A stretch of DNA of 64,000 nucleotides, taken from assembly GCF_021155775.2 (NCBI RefSeq), contig NC_060235.2:27506607-27570606 (forward strand). Reading direction: 5' to 3'. The stretch is from Neodiprion pinetum (taxonomy: Eukaryota > Arthropoda > Insecta > Hymenoptera > Diprionidae). The first letter of the stretch is position 1; each line of letters starts with the position of its first letter. Position numbers and translations under genes: made by a program. Below the pieces are notes generated by a model. That model was not told the origin of the DNA, searched no databases, and was given only the letters and a program-made list of their open reading frames with translations. Below, one piece after another: positions 53,476 through 64,000 of this stretch.

Positions 53476-56400
53476 GTCACGAAATTTTGGAACCGAAAAC
53501 CGATATCTCAACTCTGCACGGAAGCGATGCACAAAAGGGTGGGGCGAGCCCCGGGAGCCCGACCTCCTTTCGCTACGGTAATAAATTGGCAAATCGTGCA
53601 GATCCGAAAACACGGAAGTCACAGCACCCGGAATACGCCGAGTGCTCAATTTTTTCCACCCGAAAATGTTTTCCTCCTTCAACAAGGTAATACCGTTTCC
53701 GTGAAAATTATCCTTTCAAAATATTGAACCCGATTCTCGCTCCGGCCTAATTCTTTGTCTAAGACTAGCTAGATTCCGGGACTCAGCGGGAATTCCTTAT
53801 CCCGTCGCTGCGGCCGCGCCGCATCTATTCCTAGTTTTCTTTCATCTCGTTACGTCGTGTTCTTAGATAATGCGGTGGCCGGATTTGCTCAGCCATGCAC
53901 GGCTGAATATAACTTTCAAAATGAAACTGAAGAGAACGAATAAACGACTCGATAAAATATCAATGAAATTGCACGCAATAGGAGAATTTGGAATCTAGAC
54001 GTCGGCTGCGGACTGTTTCTCCAATGAACGCGGTAATTCCTTTTGAGCGTTTCTTTTTCTTTTTTTAATCATTTTTAATCCGTCGTCAAAAGTTTATTAC
54101 CCACCGCATTACTGCCCTCGGTTAATTGTCAGCGATTTCAATCAACTCGAACGATAATTATATATTCTACTTTTAAATAATTATTTCCTTATTTTCTCTT
54201 TAAGAAACATGAGAAAAAAAAGCAATTGAGTAACCACAGTAGCGACCTACTATTTAAATTCAACAATAATACCCACTGTACTGTTATACATACCTACAGT
54301 TTAATTGCAAACCAGACTATCGACAAGATCAGCAGATTTTTAACATCCTGAAAAATGTCTGCTTGAAATTTTATCTGACAATTACAGGAGATGCCGAACG
54401 CTTTTTCGGAACACTAAAAAATCGCTGATTTATTTACACTTTTAAGACAGGCCGTAATCAAGTCTCCGCATTTTTGTATGGTGATGCATTTTTTATCTAC
54501 TCGAGGATTACAAGAGTTTGTGGATTACTCACGATCACTAGTAACGACTATTGACGTCAACACGGCCATAGAAACTCTCTAATATTATTGTAGTAGCGGT
54601 GAAAGTCTTTTGATCATCATTGACGCGGAACTATTTGAGGTGGTATCCGCGTTTGCCAGAAGTCTGAAAAGTGCACGAGTATATTAACAAACGATCTTAT
54701 GAAAATCAAACCATTCCTGATGATGTGCAGGATCGGTTATGTATTGTATAAAAGTGTAACAGAAGCTTGAAACAGATTGAATTTACATGCGATAGCGCAA
54801 GTCAAAGACGAAACAAGAAGGGATCTTATTTATGATAAAAATCGCCTCCATCTCGTGTAACTACTTCAACGACTTGGCTCTGCAAAACATTAGCCACGCC
54901 AAAAGACGGCCATCGTCATTCCTCTGTGGATATGCTTATTATACTTATAACCGTAAATCTCGATTGACTTGAGATTTCGACAAGCTCATCTTCAACTAAT
55001 TGCTATACCGGGTTTGATAAAATTTTTCTCAATTCCGAAATTTATACCCATTGCGATTCGAGGACCTTTTGGAGCCAATTTTCTTTCGAAACTCTTCCGA
55101 AAATCCATGGGTTGTTCTAATAATCGCAAGTTTGGTGAAATAATGGATTATATACGGTCAACGTTTCCGACGTTGAAGTAAAGTTGAAGTGTTTCGACTC
55201 TACGAAAAATGTTTTCTTCTCGCACAGTGAAGCCACGTTACTTGGACGGAATTTCAAAATTTCAATAACGTAAACTGTTGATTCAAACCTGAGTTTTGAA
55301 CCGGTAATTCTTACGTTGATGGGACTGCACCGTCCAACTCGAGGATTCAAGGACTTACTTAATCATTTCCGCACCTCTCGGCACGTGTTCTGCCTGAGAT
55401 TTCGCACCCGCCATGTGATCGCAGTTTGCGAAAACTGAGAATTCTGCAAATTTATTGCAGGCACACGACTGAGCCGTATATCACGATCTTCGAACGCGTT
55501 TCTCGGCGCGTGTTTGACGCAATTTCGCTGTGAAAAAATGGTGTCGCATTGTTACGGACAATGAATTACACCCGCCTGTCGAAAATATACAGACCTCGAG
55601 ATTCGTCCATGACGGAAGTTGAAGAGGTCTAAACGTCCAGGAACACATGTCGGACAGTTGTCGGAGCATTGCCTAAAAGGACGAGGAGTTCGGGGAGGTA
55701 ACTGCAGCATTTCGGGTACAATATTTGCACCATGTTCATGCCCGCCCTTCAATGTGTCGTCAAACAAACGCATTGTGTTCAAACGTGTTCGATTCGTCTC
55801 GCGCTGTCCGACGTAAGCAAGAGGCGCGCGACTGTCGTAAATTGCAAAAATGTATGGATTGCAATAAATTCACTGGGTCAAGGAGTCAAAACTGAAACGT
55901 GGTACACGTGTCGCGTTTTGCGAGTGGGGAAGAAATGCAGAATAAGGCGAATTTTTTTAACGACGTTTCCACGTAGCCTGCAACAGATCGGCCCATCTGC
56001 TAATTGGGAGGGAAAATAATGTCAAATTCGTTAAGTCTTCTCTCTCTTTCTCTCTTGTCGATTCGATGACGCGAGACAGACGGATTGAATTGACAGACTC
56101 ACGGAAGGCGTTGATACCTTTCAGCGTTTCGCGGACTGCTGCTAAGGCGGTCAGCGAATCGATTCAAAAAAGAAAACACCTCGTTCACGAGTCACTGCAG
56201 CACCGATCAAGGAACCTGCGGATCGTGGAGGGAGCGCGGAGCCGAGGAGGGAAAAGCGACAAAAGTAGAAGCGAAAAATCGGCGGACCTGTATTATGCTG
56301 TGGGATAGGTAAATAAACTTATTTGCGAAATCGTCGTTCTGTTCGCTATTTGCGAAACTATATAAGCCGATTCGTTGCGCAAATTATATGTATAGAAGTA

Positions 56401-57380
56401 TATGACTGGATGTGACTGCGTGTGTACGTCAGAGTGTTTCGTTCGGACGCAACTTCTTGCACACAATCGAGAAAAAATAATCCTGCCGGAAGGATGTCTT
56501 AAATCCAACATCAAAGGATCGCTTTTCGAGTTGAAATGAAATTCTCGCACGAACAACACTCGGAAAACATCATTTTTATCAGATTGTTACTCATATACAG
56601 TGAAATTTAATAATACGGACTTCATGACGAAAGTGTTTAGCAGAGAATTAAATTTTCTAGTAGATTGTCATTTGAAGTTTTGGTGAAAACTTAATATTTT
56701 AGCCGTTAAAGATGTGCTGAGGATAAACTTTTACATAGAATTGATTCTCGAGGCTTTTAACTTGTAAGCCGTTGAATTTACAGACTTTATTCTGCAGAGA
56801 TATTTTTTCAGATAATTGAATTGCTTTCAAATTTGTAATTCCAATCTTTTGATTTGTATTATTCAACAGTTTAGCCACAAAGGACGTTTAAAAATGAATT
56901 CTTGGGTGAAATTGACTATCGAGTCAAGGCTTGTAACTTTTCCGCCCGTGTACTTCTCGTATCCTTTGAGCTACGGATTTTTCTCTGTGCCACTGACATT
57001 TTTGTCGCGAATTTAATAATCTTCAAAATGCCTTCATGATTAATTCCTTATGATTAAATGCGACTGGGTGACAAAAATTGTTGAAATAAAAACCGACAAT
57101 CTCCCGTGTTATTGAAATCATTAAACTTGCGAAACTGCATTCAACAGCATTACTCGGTGAGACGAAATTTTTTCAAAATACCTACAACAAATTTTTTGGC
57201 CAAGAGCGAGAGAAAAAAAAATTTTCTTCTCAGAGAAAGACAGGAATCGCAGAGTGTTAATACGGAGAGATGCGCAACGAAAGTTTATCATAAAGTCAGA
57301 AGGCCTTGAGGCCGAATAAGTCGTCGCCAATTTATTGGTCCCAATAAACTTACCGGCGAAAGATGACCCGAGGAGATGTT

Positions 57381-57584
57381 CTACTCGTCCTTGCGATAGT
57401 TAGCTTCGGTCAGGCTGTGCGGGGCGAAATGACGGTGAAGGAACACGGCCAGGGTGCAGTCGCCGACGTCGTTGCCCAACCGTTCCGGTGGTAGTCTTCC
57501 AAGATTCCGGGGTACAAACAGATCGTAAATTTTACCCAGTTCCGGAAGGTCCCTTGTCATAATATTTGCAGGCTTGACACGCGG
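57381..57584 (-). CDS. Possible 3'-terminal coding exon of an unidentified gene
   Basis: A splice acceptor (aatatttcccag) precedes an open frame of 67 codons and a stop. It reads from PRVKPANIMTRDLPELG through the Pro/Arg-rich centre to LTEANYRKDE. The mixed, non-repetitive composition with balanced charged residues looks more like real protein than the surrounding frames. I do not recognise the family. Preceding exons would lie at higher coordinates, within or beyond the window, and none could be linked. Confidence 0.35.
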   Translation of the reverse strand, partial: PRVKPANIMTRDLPELGKIYDLFVPRNLGRLPPERLGNDVGDCTLAVFLHRHFAPHSLTEANYRKDE

Positions 57585-58524
57585 CTGGGAAATATTCGAA
57601 CATGTAAATGATCGGAGGGAAGAAATTCTTCTCGGATCAGGAATGGGTACCGATTTAAAATCATTTTTCAAGATCACGAGCACATTTTTAGTTTTGTTCG
57701 AAAATTAAGAAACGGATTCGTTTAAATATAAACTTACAATTTATCATTTATTTATGACAATTTATTATGACATTCATTTTACAGGTGTATAAATAGTGGA
57801 TTTTTTACTCATTGCAACGAACTATAATTTGATGTGTACGTGACGAGTAGAAATACAATCTGCCTTGGATTAATCGTTTCACTAGTTCATATCCAGATAA
57901 ATCGAGTCCGCAGTGTTTTTTTGTTTTTTTTTCTTCTATTCACAAAGAAAATATTTATCTCAGAGGTCTCGTATGGAAAATTCGTTCGCGAAGAATAAGA
58001 GAGCTGTTAATTATTTCAGTTGAACGAATGGTGTAATTTCGGTGATAACTGAATTATACGATAAAATATAACTTCTTAAAGACTGTGGATTAAGTTATGG
58101 TTTAAATTGAGTCCTTTTCCCCTGTGCGAACGAGTTTCGTTTTGATAAAATGCTACCCGTCCAACCTCACGAGGTATATCTATCTGACGTTTTATTTTTC
58201 AGATAATGAAAAAATGATACTATTCCCAGTTTTCGATGCAGTGTAAAAACGATCGGAGTGATTTCCGCGTCATCAAATGATTTTTTAGATGGGATACGAC
58301 ATGTGTAACGATCATACGGTAGCAAAAAAGCCCTCGTCCTGTACAATTGGGATGAAAATGACGCGAATGTACGTAAGCTGCACACACGGATATGCGCGCT
58401 TACACCTCAAGCAGGATCTGGATCAACGCTCGCAAAAGAGTGAGTGAATGGTACCGCCAGTCGCTGCAGTGCGAAGAAAGTATTATTATACCCGCCACTC
58501 TTACGCCTGCCGCGTTTGTGCGGC

Positions 58525-58558
<34 letters not shown>

Positions 58559-58583
58559 TATGGCTATGGCTATGGCTATGGCA
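58525..58583 (+). repeat. Two adjoining hexanucleotide repeats, (CAGCAA)n and (CTATGG)n
   Basis: About five CAGCAA units run directly into about four CTATGG units. Overlapping frames read as poly-Gln then Leu-Trp repeats, or Ala-Thr then Ala-Met repeats, but no flanking frame looks like a gene, so I treat it as a microsatellite. Confidence 0.9.
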
Positions 58584-59079
58584 TAGGTATGTTTCAGCTC
58601 AACGTGCAGTGAATCGAACTATTGTTTAATCGAACTTGTAGGAACTGGTAGGAGAGCCACAGCTGTATAACAGATTTGGTCTGAACGCGCGGTAAGAGTT
58701 TTAATTAATTAACTGCTGCAGGACGGTTGTATAACATTTGTCACACGTAAAAAGCGTCGTTTTCATTTGCCACGGTTAAAGCTGTCCGACCCACGAGGAA
58801 AGTTGGACGAAGTTCTTCCTCGATGATAAAAGTAATCCACGTGTTCTCGGGAAATTATAATTAATGGAATCGGCTCTGGATTCAGAATAGGAATTTAAAG
58901 ATTTTTGAAATAAGAAGTAATTGTGGTATGACATACTGTTCAATGTGATTATGGTTTTTAATACTATATTTTCAGGTCATTGCGACGTTTAATCCATTTG
59001 CTGGATTCAATACGTATTTCCAGTTAACTAAGCTCTCAACGTCAATTCATCGTTTTCATAATCAAAAAGGACAGTATCA

Positions 59080-59150
59080 CATACTAGATTCTCTTGCTAC
59101 ACATGCACAACTAATTTTCACTTCGTACCGAAAACTGTATTTTTTGGTAA
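59080..59150 (-). repeat. Possible fourth copy of the dispersed repeat (short)
   Basis: Contains caactaattttcacttcgtacc followed by a tattttttgg stretch, resembling the reverse complement of copy A and especially copy C. Short and diverged, so only tentative. Confidence 0.3.
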
Positions 59151-60228
59151 GTAGAAATTTCTCTTGGTGTGACCTTGGTGTGTTTAATCCTGAACGAAAA
59201 TAGAAGTTTACCTCTCGGAGAGTTTGAGTGCCCCGAAAAATTCCGAAATCAAAAAGCTAAACCGTTGAGAAAACGGTCACAGACAGTTAAAGGGTTTAGC
59301 GAACTTTGAAACTGTAAAAGACAAAAAGTTGCGGAAAAAACGCTAGAAACCGCTATTCGAAATTTGTGCCACTCGGTCCTTCGGGACCTAAAGGAGAAAG
59401 AGAAACATTTTTTTTCTGTCCTTACCGTTTCGAAAATCTCGGACACACCGTTACCGACCGCTATTTACACCACCTTGTTGCCCGGCGATTCATTGTCACG
59501 AATTTTTTTCCCCGCCTCCCTCTTCTTCGATTATATTCCGAACTAGAGGTAAACTGCAATAAAACCCTTGCTTGCGTCGAACCCACCTCGCAATTGACGA
59601 GGTCACCCAAACTCCTGGCAAAGATGACACAACTTTTTTTCACCTCACCGTTTTTCCGTTAATTTTCTTACATTCTTCCCTTCCTTCCATCCTTCCGTGG
59701 TACCGGTCAAAACGAAGACCTCACAAGAAAACTGACAGTGCCGTATAATAATTCTGCACTTTAAATCGTTGGAATTTATCATGTATCTTTCAGACGCGCA
59801 GGGTTAAGATTGTTATTTCAACTATTTCGTAAGACGTGAAACACGCCTTCGTTCAAATTTGAAAAAGACGTAATATACGCTCTGTTTTAGATTCGAAAGA
59901 TAACTTGACGATACTCGAATCTCGATTAAAAGAAGAAGATGAATATTTCATCATTCGTGTTGGACGCCGTATTACAACACGTTTGTTTAAAAAAAAAAAA
60001 AAAAAAAAAGGTTTCAGTTTCAAAGAATTATAGTTTCTCGTCAACGTTACAATTTTACATACACGCACCGGCGGTATGTTTTACATTTGAGAATCATTTC
60101 GTTTAATTACAGAGTAAGCGCGAGGAAGCGGTTACATTTTAGACGAAAAAAAAAAAAGGATGGAGAGGGGAACAAATGGACGGAACGTTGTGTGCAGGTT
60201 GGAATGAAGAAGGCGCGTCTCTTCCGTG

Positions 60229-60705
60229 ATGCAAAAGGCGAGCGTACGAGGTATAACGCTCTGCAGTCGGTCTCTCGGGATTCAACAGCATGACGAGGTA
60301 TGTGCTGAAAGCGTACGAAACATCCCCTTTACTACACGGCTAAACTCTCGACAAATTAGACGATATAATAAAAATTTTGCAACGATTTTAATTAATTTCA
60401 CGTCTATAGACTCGTACAACATGAAACGGCGAATAGGCAGCTGCGGTGGATACGAGTTACCTTCTGAAGGTAACCGCGTAACAGGCTTGCGAAATCATCT
60501 GCCAATTATATACGCACCTATAAGACGGTGTGTTGTGTTAAAAACTTGTTGCTGCGGAAGCCTGCGATGTGTACGGATATCTATACGCCGTGTACTTTGT
60601 AATCGCGAGCAATATTGGGGAGAAATAAAATTGGTCAATCGCAAACTACGATTTTATAATAAACGTCTTTCCCTCCTTGAAGGAAGTCTTATTCTAATCG
60701 AATAA
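60229..60705 (+). other. Unassigned 158-codon open reading frame
   Basis: Begins MQKASVRGITLCSRSL and is Arg-rich with a cluster CVVLKTCCCGSLRCVR. No known domain. Could be chance or a lineage-restricted gene. Confidence 0.12.
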
Positions 60706-62021
60706 AGCCTGTATTCTGAATAAATAACCGATCTTCTGACTTGAAACAAACAAAAACGTTGATTCAAATATCATTTACGGTCAATTACGTATTATACTGG
60801 GTTTTTAAATGTTTCAGCATGACACAAGGCAAGTCTTTGGAAAATATAACAGATGTATTAGAGATTTTCAACTCGTGATTTTTTGCCAAGAAATCTGATC
60901 CCCAAATTTTTTTTAATCAACTTACCGTTACTGACTTGCCTTAATAAGCATCGCTGTATTTTCTCAAAACTTATCGCTGCAACTTCGGCTGCACCATGCG
61001 AGAATCCCTGTCGTTAATTAAGCGCACAATTGACGTGAGTGATATTATTTTTATCGCAAAATCGGTCCACGTCATGTTGATTAATGGTGGCAGTAAATCA
61101 TTCGCGATTCTTAGCAGTTTGAAATGGGTTTTTTTTTACCGCACAATTAAAGCCCTGATAATACAACATATATTTCCGATGTCAAGCTAAAATTGTGTTC
61201 TATGGTTTTAACTTGTATCGCTGTCTCGAACTTGCGTGTCAGGTGAAATTGAGCCGAAATGCTTTTAGCAAGAAGCGAATTGTGTTGGTGGCTAATTAGC
61301 CGCAACTGTCGTCGACCACACGCCGTCTAAATTGATGGTTATCGGCTGCTGATATTACACATGGAAATCCCTGACGGTCGAAGGCCCATTCGAATCAATT
61401 TCTTCGAATTCTGATTGCCTACCGTACAGAAGTAGAATAAATTCAAAAATCACCCGCGGCATGATGGATACAACCGAATTGCAAAGGTATAATGGACCGA
61501 GCTTGCTGATTTGTGTAAAATCGTATTGGCTGATATTTGAATTATTTAAAATCCAGCTCCCGTTAACTATTATACACTATACACGCGTGAAATTTGCGAA
61601 GGCGACTCAACTTCTTACGTAGGAAGCTGAAAACAATATTCGCACACACACTTGATCGAACCAATTTCGTGGGGTTTAAATAGGTACACGTTCAACCAAG
61701 CGTAGGCATAATGTCATAACAGTTTCGTACAGAACGAATGAGTAATATAGCGACACATCGGACAAGAACGCCACTATTCTTCAAATGATGTTAAACCACG
61801 TGCAGCGACTATTTAGCAACGGTATTTATTCAACCGGGTGGTTAAATATACATTCCTAAAGTCATAGAAAGGAAATACAGTTTTAAATTTATCGGAATAA
61901 GCGGTGTCCGACAAACATTCGGGTTTTTGAAAATAAGTTGGGAAAGTAATCGATCAAAAATATGGTTCAAATTTAAAAACGTTCACAACGTTTGTTCAAT
62001 TATGATATTTAATCACATCTG

Positions 62022-62582
62022 CTACCCTGTTGAAACATTTAATTCTTTCATACGTTTAAATTTTATCACGTAACGAGAGTGAGTTTGACCTAACGAGTAA
62101 TTTTTTTTTCCTTTGCAAGAACAGGCTACCAAAGTCAATACTTCAGTCTCAATATTGTCTTTTAACCAGTAAATTTCGTCGTAACTTGCAGTAACGGTTA
62201 AATACACCTTGTTATACATGCAGACTGCAAAAGATAAGTCGAAGATAATCAACTGTATTTCGCATGTTTGCGAAAGGCGTTTTGTACATATAATATATAT
62301 CTGTATAATAAATACACCAGGAAAAAATCCACGCGTCAAACTATTTGGAAGAACAGGCTTTTCAACGTGCCTGATTCGAACATTACATGTTAACAGGTAC
62401 ACGTAAACCACTTGTTCCTGATTACCGAAATAATTAAAACTACCAAGATAAATGATCATCCCAGAATAAAAGCAAATACATTGTGAATTAGATCTAATGG
62501 ATAAATTATTCACGCAATTGCCAAGACAATCGTAGTATAACGAATCAGCGGTTACATTCAGGTCTCGAATAATATTTTTCAT
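62022..62582 (-). other. Unassigned 186-codon open reading frame
   Basis: The longest ATG-initiated frame in the window, beginning MKNIIRDLNVTADSLYYDC. It is rich in Ile, Tyr and Cys (about ten Cys), with no clear signal peptide, membrane pattern or known domain. Its length in AT-rich DNA is somewhat more than expected by chance, but composition gives no positive sign of coding. Confidence 0.15.
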
Positions 62583-63311
62583 TGACACGATAATCGACAA
62601 GGTGAAAAAATTTCCGAGCTTTTACGTTTGTTCCACAACTTCATTCTTCATTAGCAAAAGCGCAGTCTTTAAAACCAGATTATTCAATTGGCGAATTAAT
62701 TTTTCATATAAAAATCAATCGTTCGACCAAGCGTAAAACAGACGTTGGTGAAAAATGGCAACTATTGTTCGTACCTCGGTACAACGAAAGGCGAAAAATT
62801 CAAAAAGCAAATCGCGATCGTCGGCGTAAAAAGGCAAGGCACAAAATCGGCCCGTTACCCCATCCTCATCACCATATCACAATGCACGTTCATCCGTGTA
62901 AAAATTTGCATCATCTTTGGCAACGGCTGAGTTTCGCGTAGCTGTACACGGCATTTCATGCGGGACCATTACGAGCTTCCGCGTGGTACAGATAGCGTCG
63001 CTCTTCGGAGTCACAGAGCCACAGAGCCACAGGTGGCGGTAGGAAGAGGCGAGAGGGAAGTGACCGCGGCGGTGGGGGTGTAGAACCCGAGGGGAAAGGG
63101 GAGGGGGGATGGCTTGAAATTGTCGCGGAGGTGGGGGGGGGGCCCAAGGAGGCCCCGAGTAGGGGCCCGTCCAAACCAAGCAAGGCCCCTCACAGTAAGG
63201 GCCCACAGGCCATCCAGTTCGCTTCTTCGGTACTTTTAGAAAATTAGTTTCATTTCGTATTACAGTGCACACACACACAAACCGGGAGTGCAGGCGTTTG
63301 TAGAGAAGAAA

Positions 63312-63331
63312 AACAACAACAACAACAACAA
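63312..63331 (+). repeat. (AAC)n microsatellite
   Basis: About six AAC units, followed by ataacag. Confidence 0.9.
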
Positions 63332-64000
63332 TAACAGTGCAGGCGACGAGTACGACAATAATTGAATAACAAGAGTAACACGCTACGGGAGCAAACTAAC
63401 GAAAATAAATAAACAAACAGTGAGGTAAAATAAAGAAAGCACGAAAAAACAACGAAGACATGCTTCCGTGCATATTGTGTACACATTGGATATTTGAAAA
63501 CTTGTATGAGTTTTCGAATATATTTTTACCTCGAAATTGAGTTGCGATAAAAAGTAACTGATACGTACTCGACTCTGCGCAGTACACGTTCAACTCTTTC
63601 GTTTAATACCTACTATTGTGTGTGGATAAAATATACGCGAGATCAACGACAAATGACAACGGCTATTGTCATATGACATCGAATAAAACCGGTAAAGGGA
63701 TATACGGGATTTTGGACGAGTACCAGCGTTAATCGTGAATATAATCAGTGTGTCGTTGCTGGCTGAAAGTTTTCATTTAAAAAGTAAAGGTCAGAAGAAA
63801 TTTTTACGAAAAATCGAATCATACAAGATAGGAACATCAGCAGCAGCATCAGCATCATCGCCCTCGTCATCATCAATCCTGATAAGCGTACATACGAAGT
63901 CTTCAAGATTCTCAATCGAAAATCATCTCGGTCGGTCGCTTCTGTACGACCGAATTACCGAGATCGAGAAAGAAACGGTGCCGTGGGTGTAAAATTTTTT

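Larger units (their letters stand above)
36824..57380. other. Long gene-free tract
   Basis: About 20 kb with microsatellites, hairpins and short unassigned frames but no recognised exon. It has GC-rich islands near 38.8, 40.4, 48.7, 51.7 and 53.4 kb between AT-rich DNA. It could be a large intron or a regulatory region of a gene mainly outside the window. Confidence 0.45.
57685..64000. other. Gene-poor right end
   Basis: Contains the paired hexanucleotide repeat, two unassigned frames, and a purine-rich, G-run-containing segment at 63010-63200. The frame open at the far right edge (63735 on) has Ser-rich low complexity and no ATG start, so I do not call it a gene. Confidence 0.4.

Noticed and set aside
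62877..63278. Minus-strand Pro-rich 133-codon frame
   Set aside because: Produced by a purine-rich, G-run stretch; the proline block is low complexity and has no supporting splice or start context.
1..64000. CRISPR arrays, bacterial operons or insertion sequences
   Set aside because: No regularly spaced repeats, no ribosome binding sites and clear spliceosomal introns throughout the recognised genes.

Overview
The window is animal nuclear DNA, most likely from an insect. Its genes are split into short exons by GT-AG introns of 64 to 2,407 bases, the gaps are AT-rich, and there are no bacterial-style operons or ribosome binding sites. The three recognisable proteins have insect-type lengths (for example a 255-residue beta-carbonic anhydrase). 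A hymenopteran is plausible from overall composition and frequent CpG, but this is inference.

Three complete protein genes lie between about 15.7 and 34.5 kb. On the minus strand is an eight-exon gene for a 12-helix major facilitator transporter of the SLC18B1 (vesicular polyamine transporter) type, CDS 25731 down to 15694, 497 residues. Divergent from it, 2.5 kb away on the plus strand, is a six-exon RagA/B GTPase gene (28206 to 30899, 306 residues), the lysosomal amino-acid switch for TORC1. After it on the same strand comes a five-exon beta-carbonic anhydrase gene (32404 to 34529, 255 residues). All splice phases join cleanly and no exon is broken. They look like ordinary housekeeping neighbours; nothing in the sequence ties them functionally together.

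About 1 kb after the carbonic anhydrase lies the clearest mobile insertion: a foldback element (35553 to 36811) with two 452-base inverted arms around a 323-base centre, bounded by a 12-base direct duplication. Each arm carries a motif resembling the core of the hammerhead ribozyme found in Penelope-like retroelements.

The left 15 kb holds no gene I recognise. It has GC-rich blocks near 5.8, 8.9 and 11.1 kb (one with a TATA and initiator arrangement), a tRNA-derived sequence at 13.5 kb, short tandem repeats, and two copies of an old dispersed repeat that recurs at 25.3 kb and perhaps 59.1 kb. From 36.8 to 64 kb there is essentially one long gene-free tract with simple repeats. It contains a possible 3'-terminal exon on the minus strand at 57.4 to 57.6 kb and a few unexplained open frames, the longest of 186 codons at 62.0 to 62.6 kb. 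This may be an intron or regulatory landscape of a gene lying mostly outside the window.
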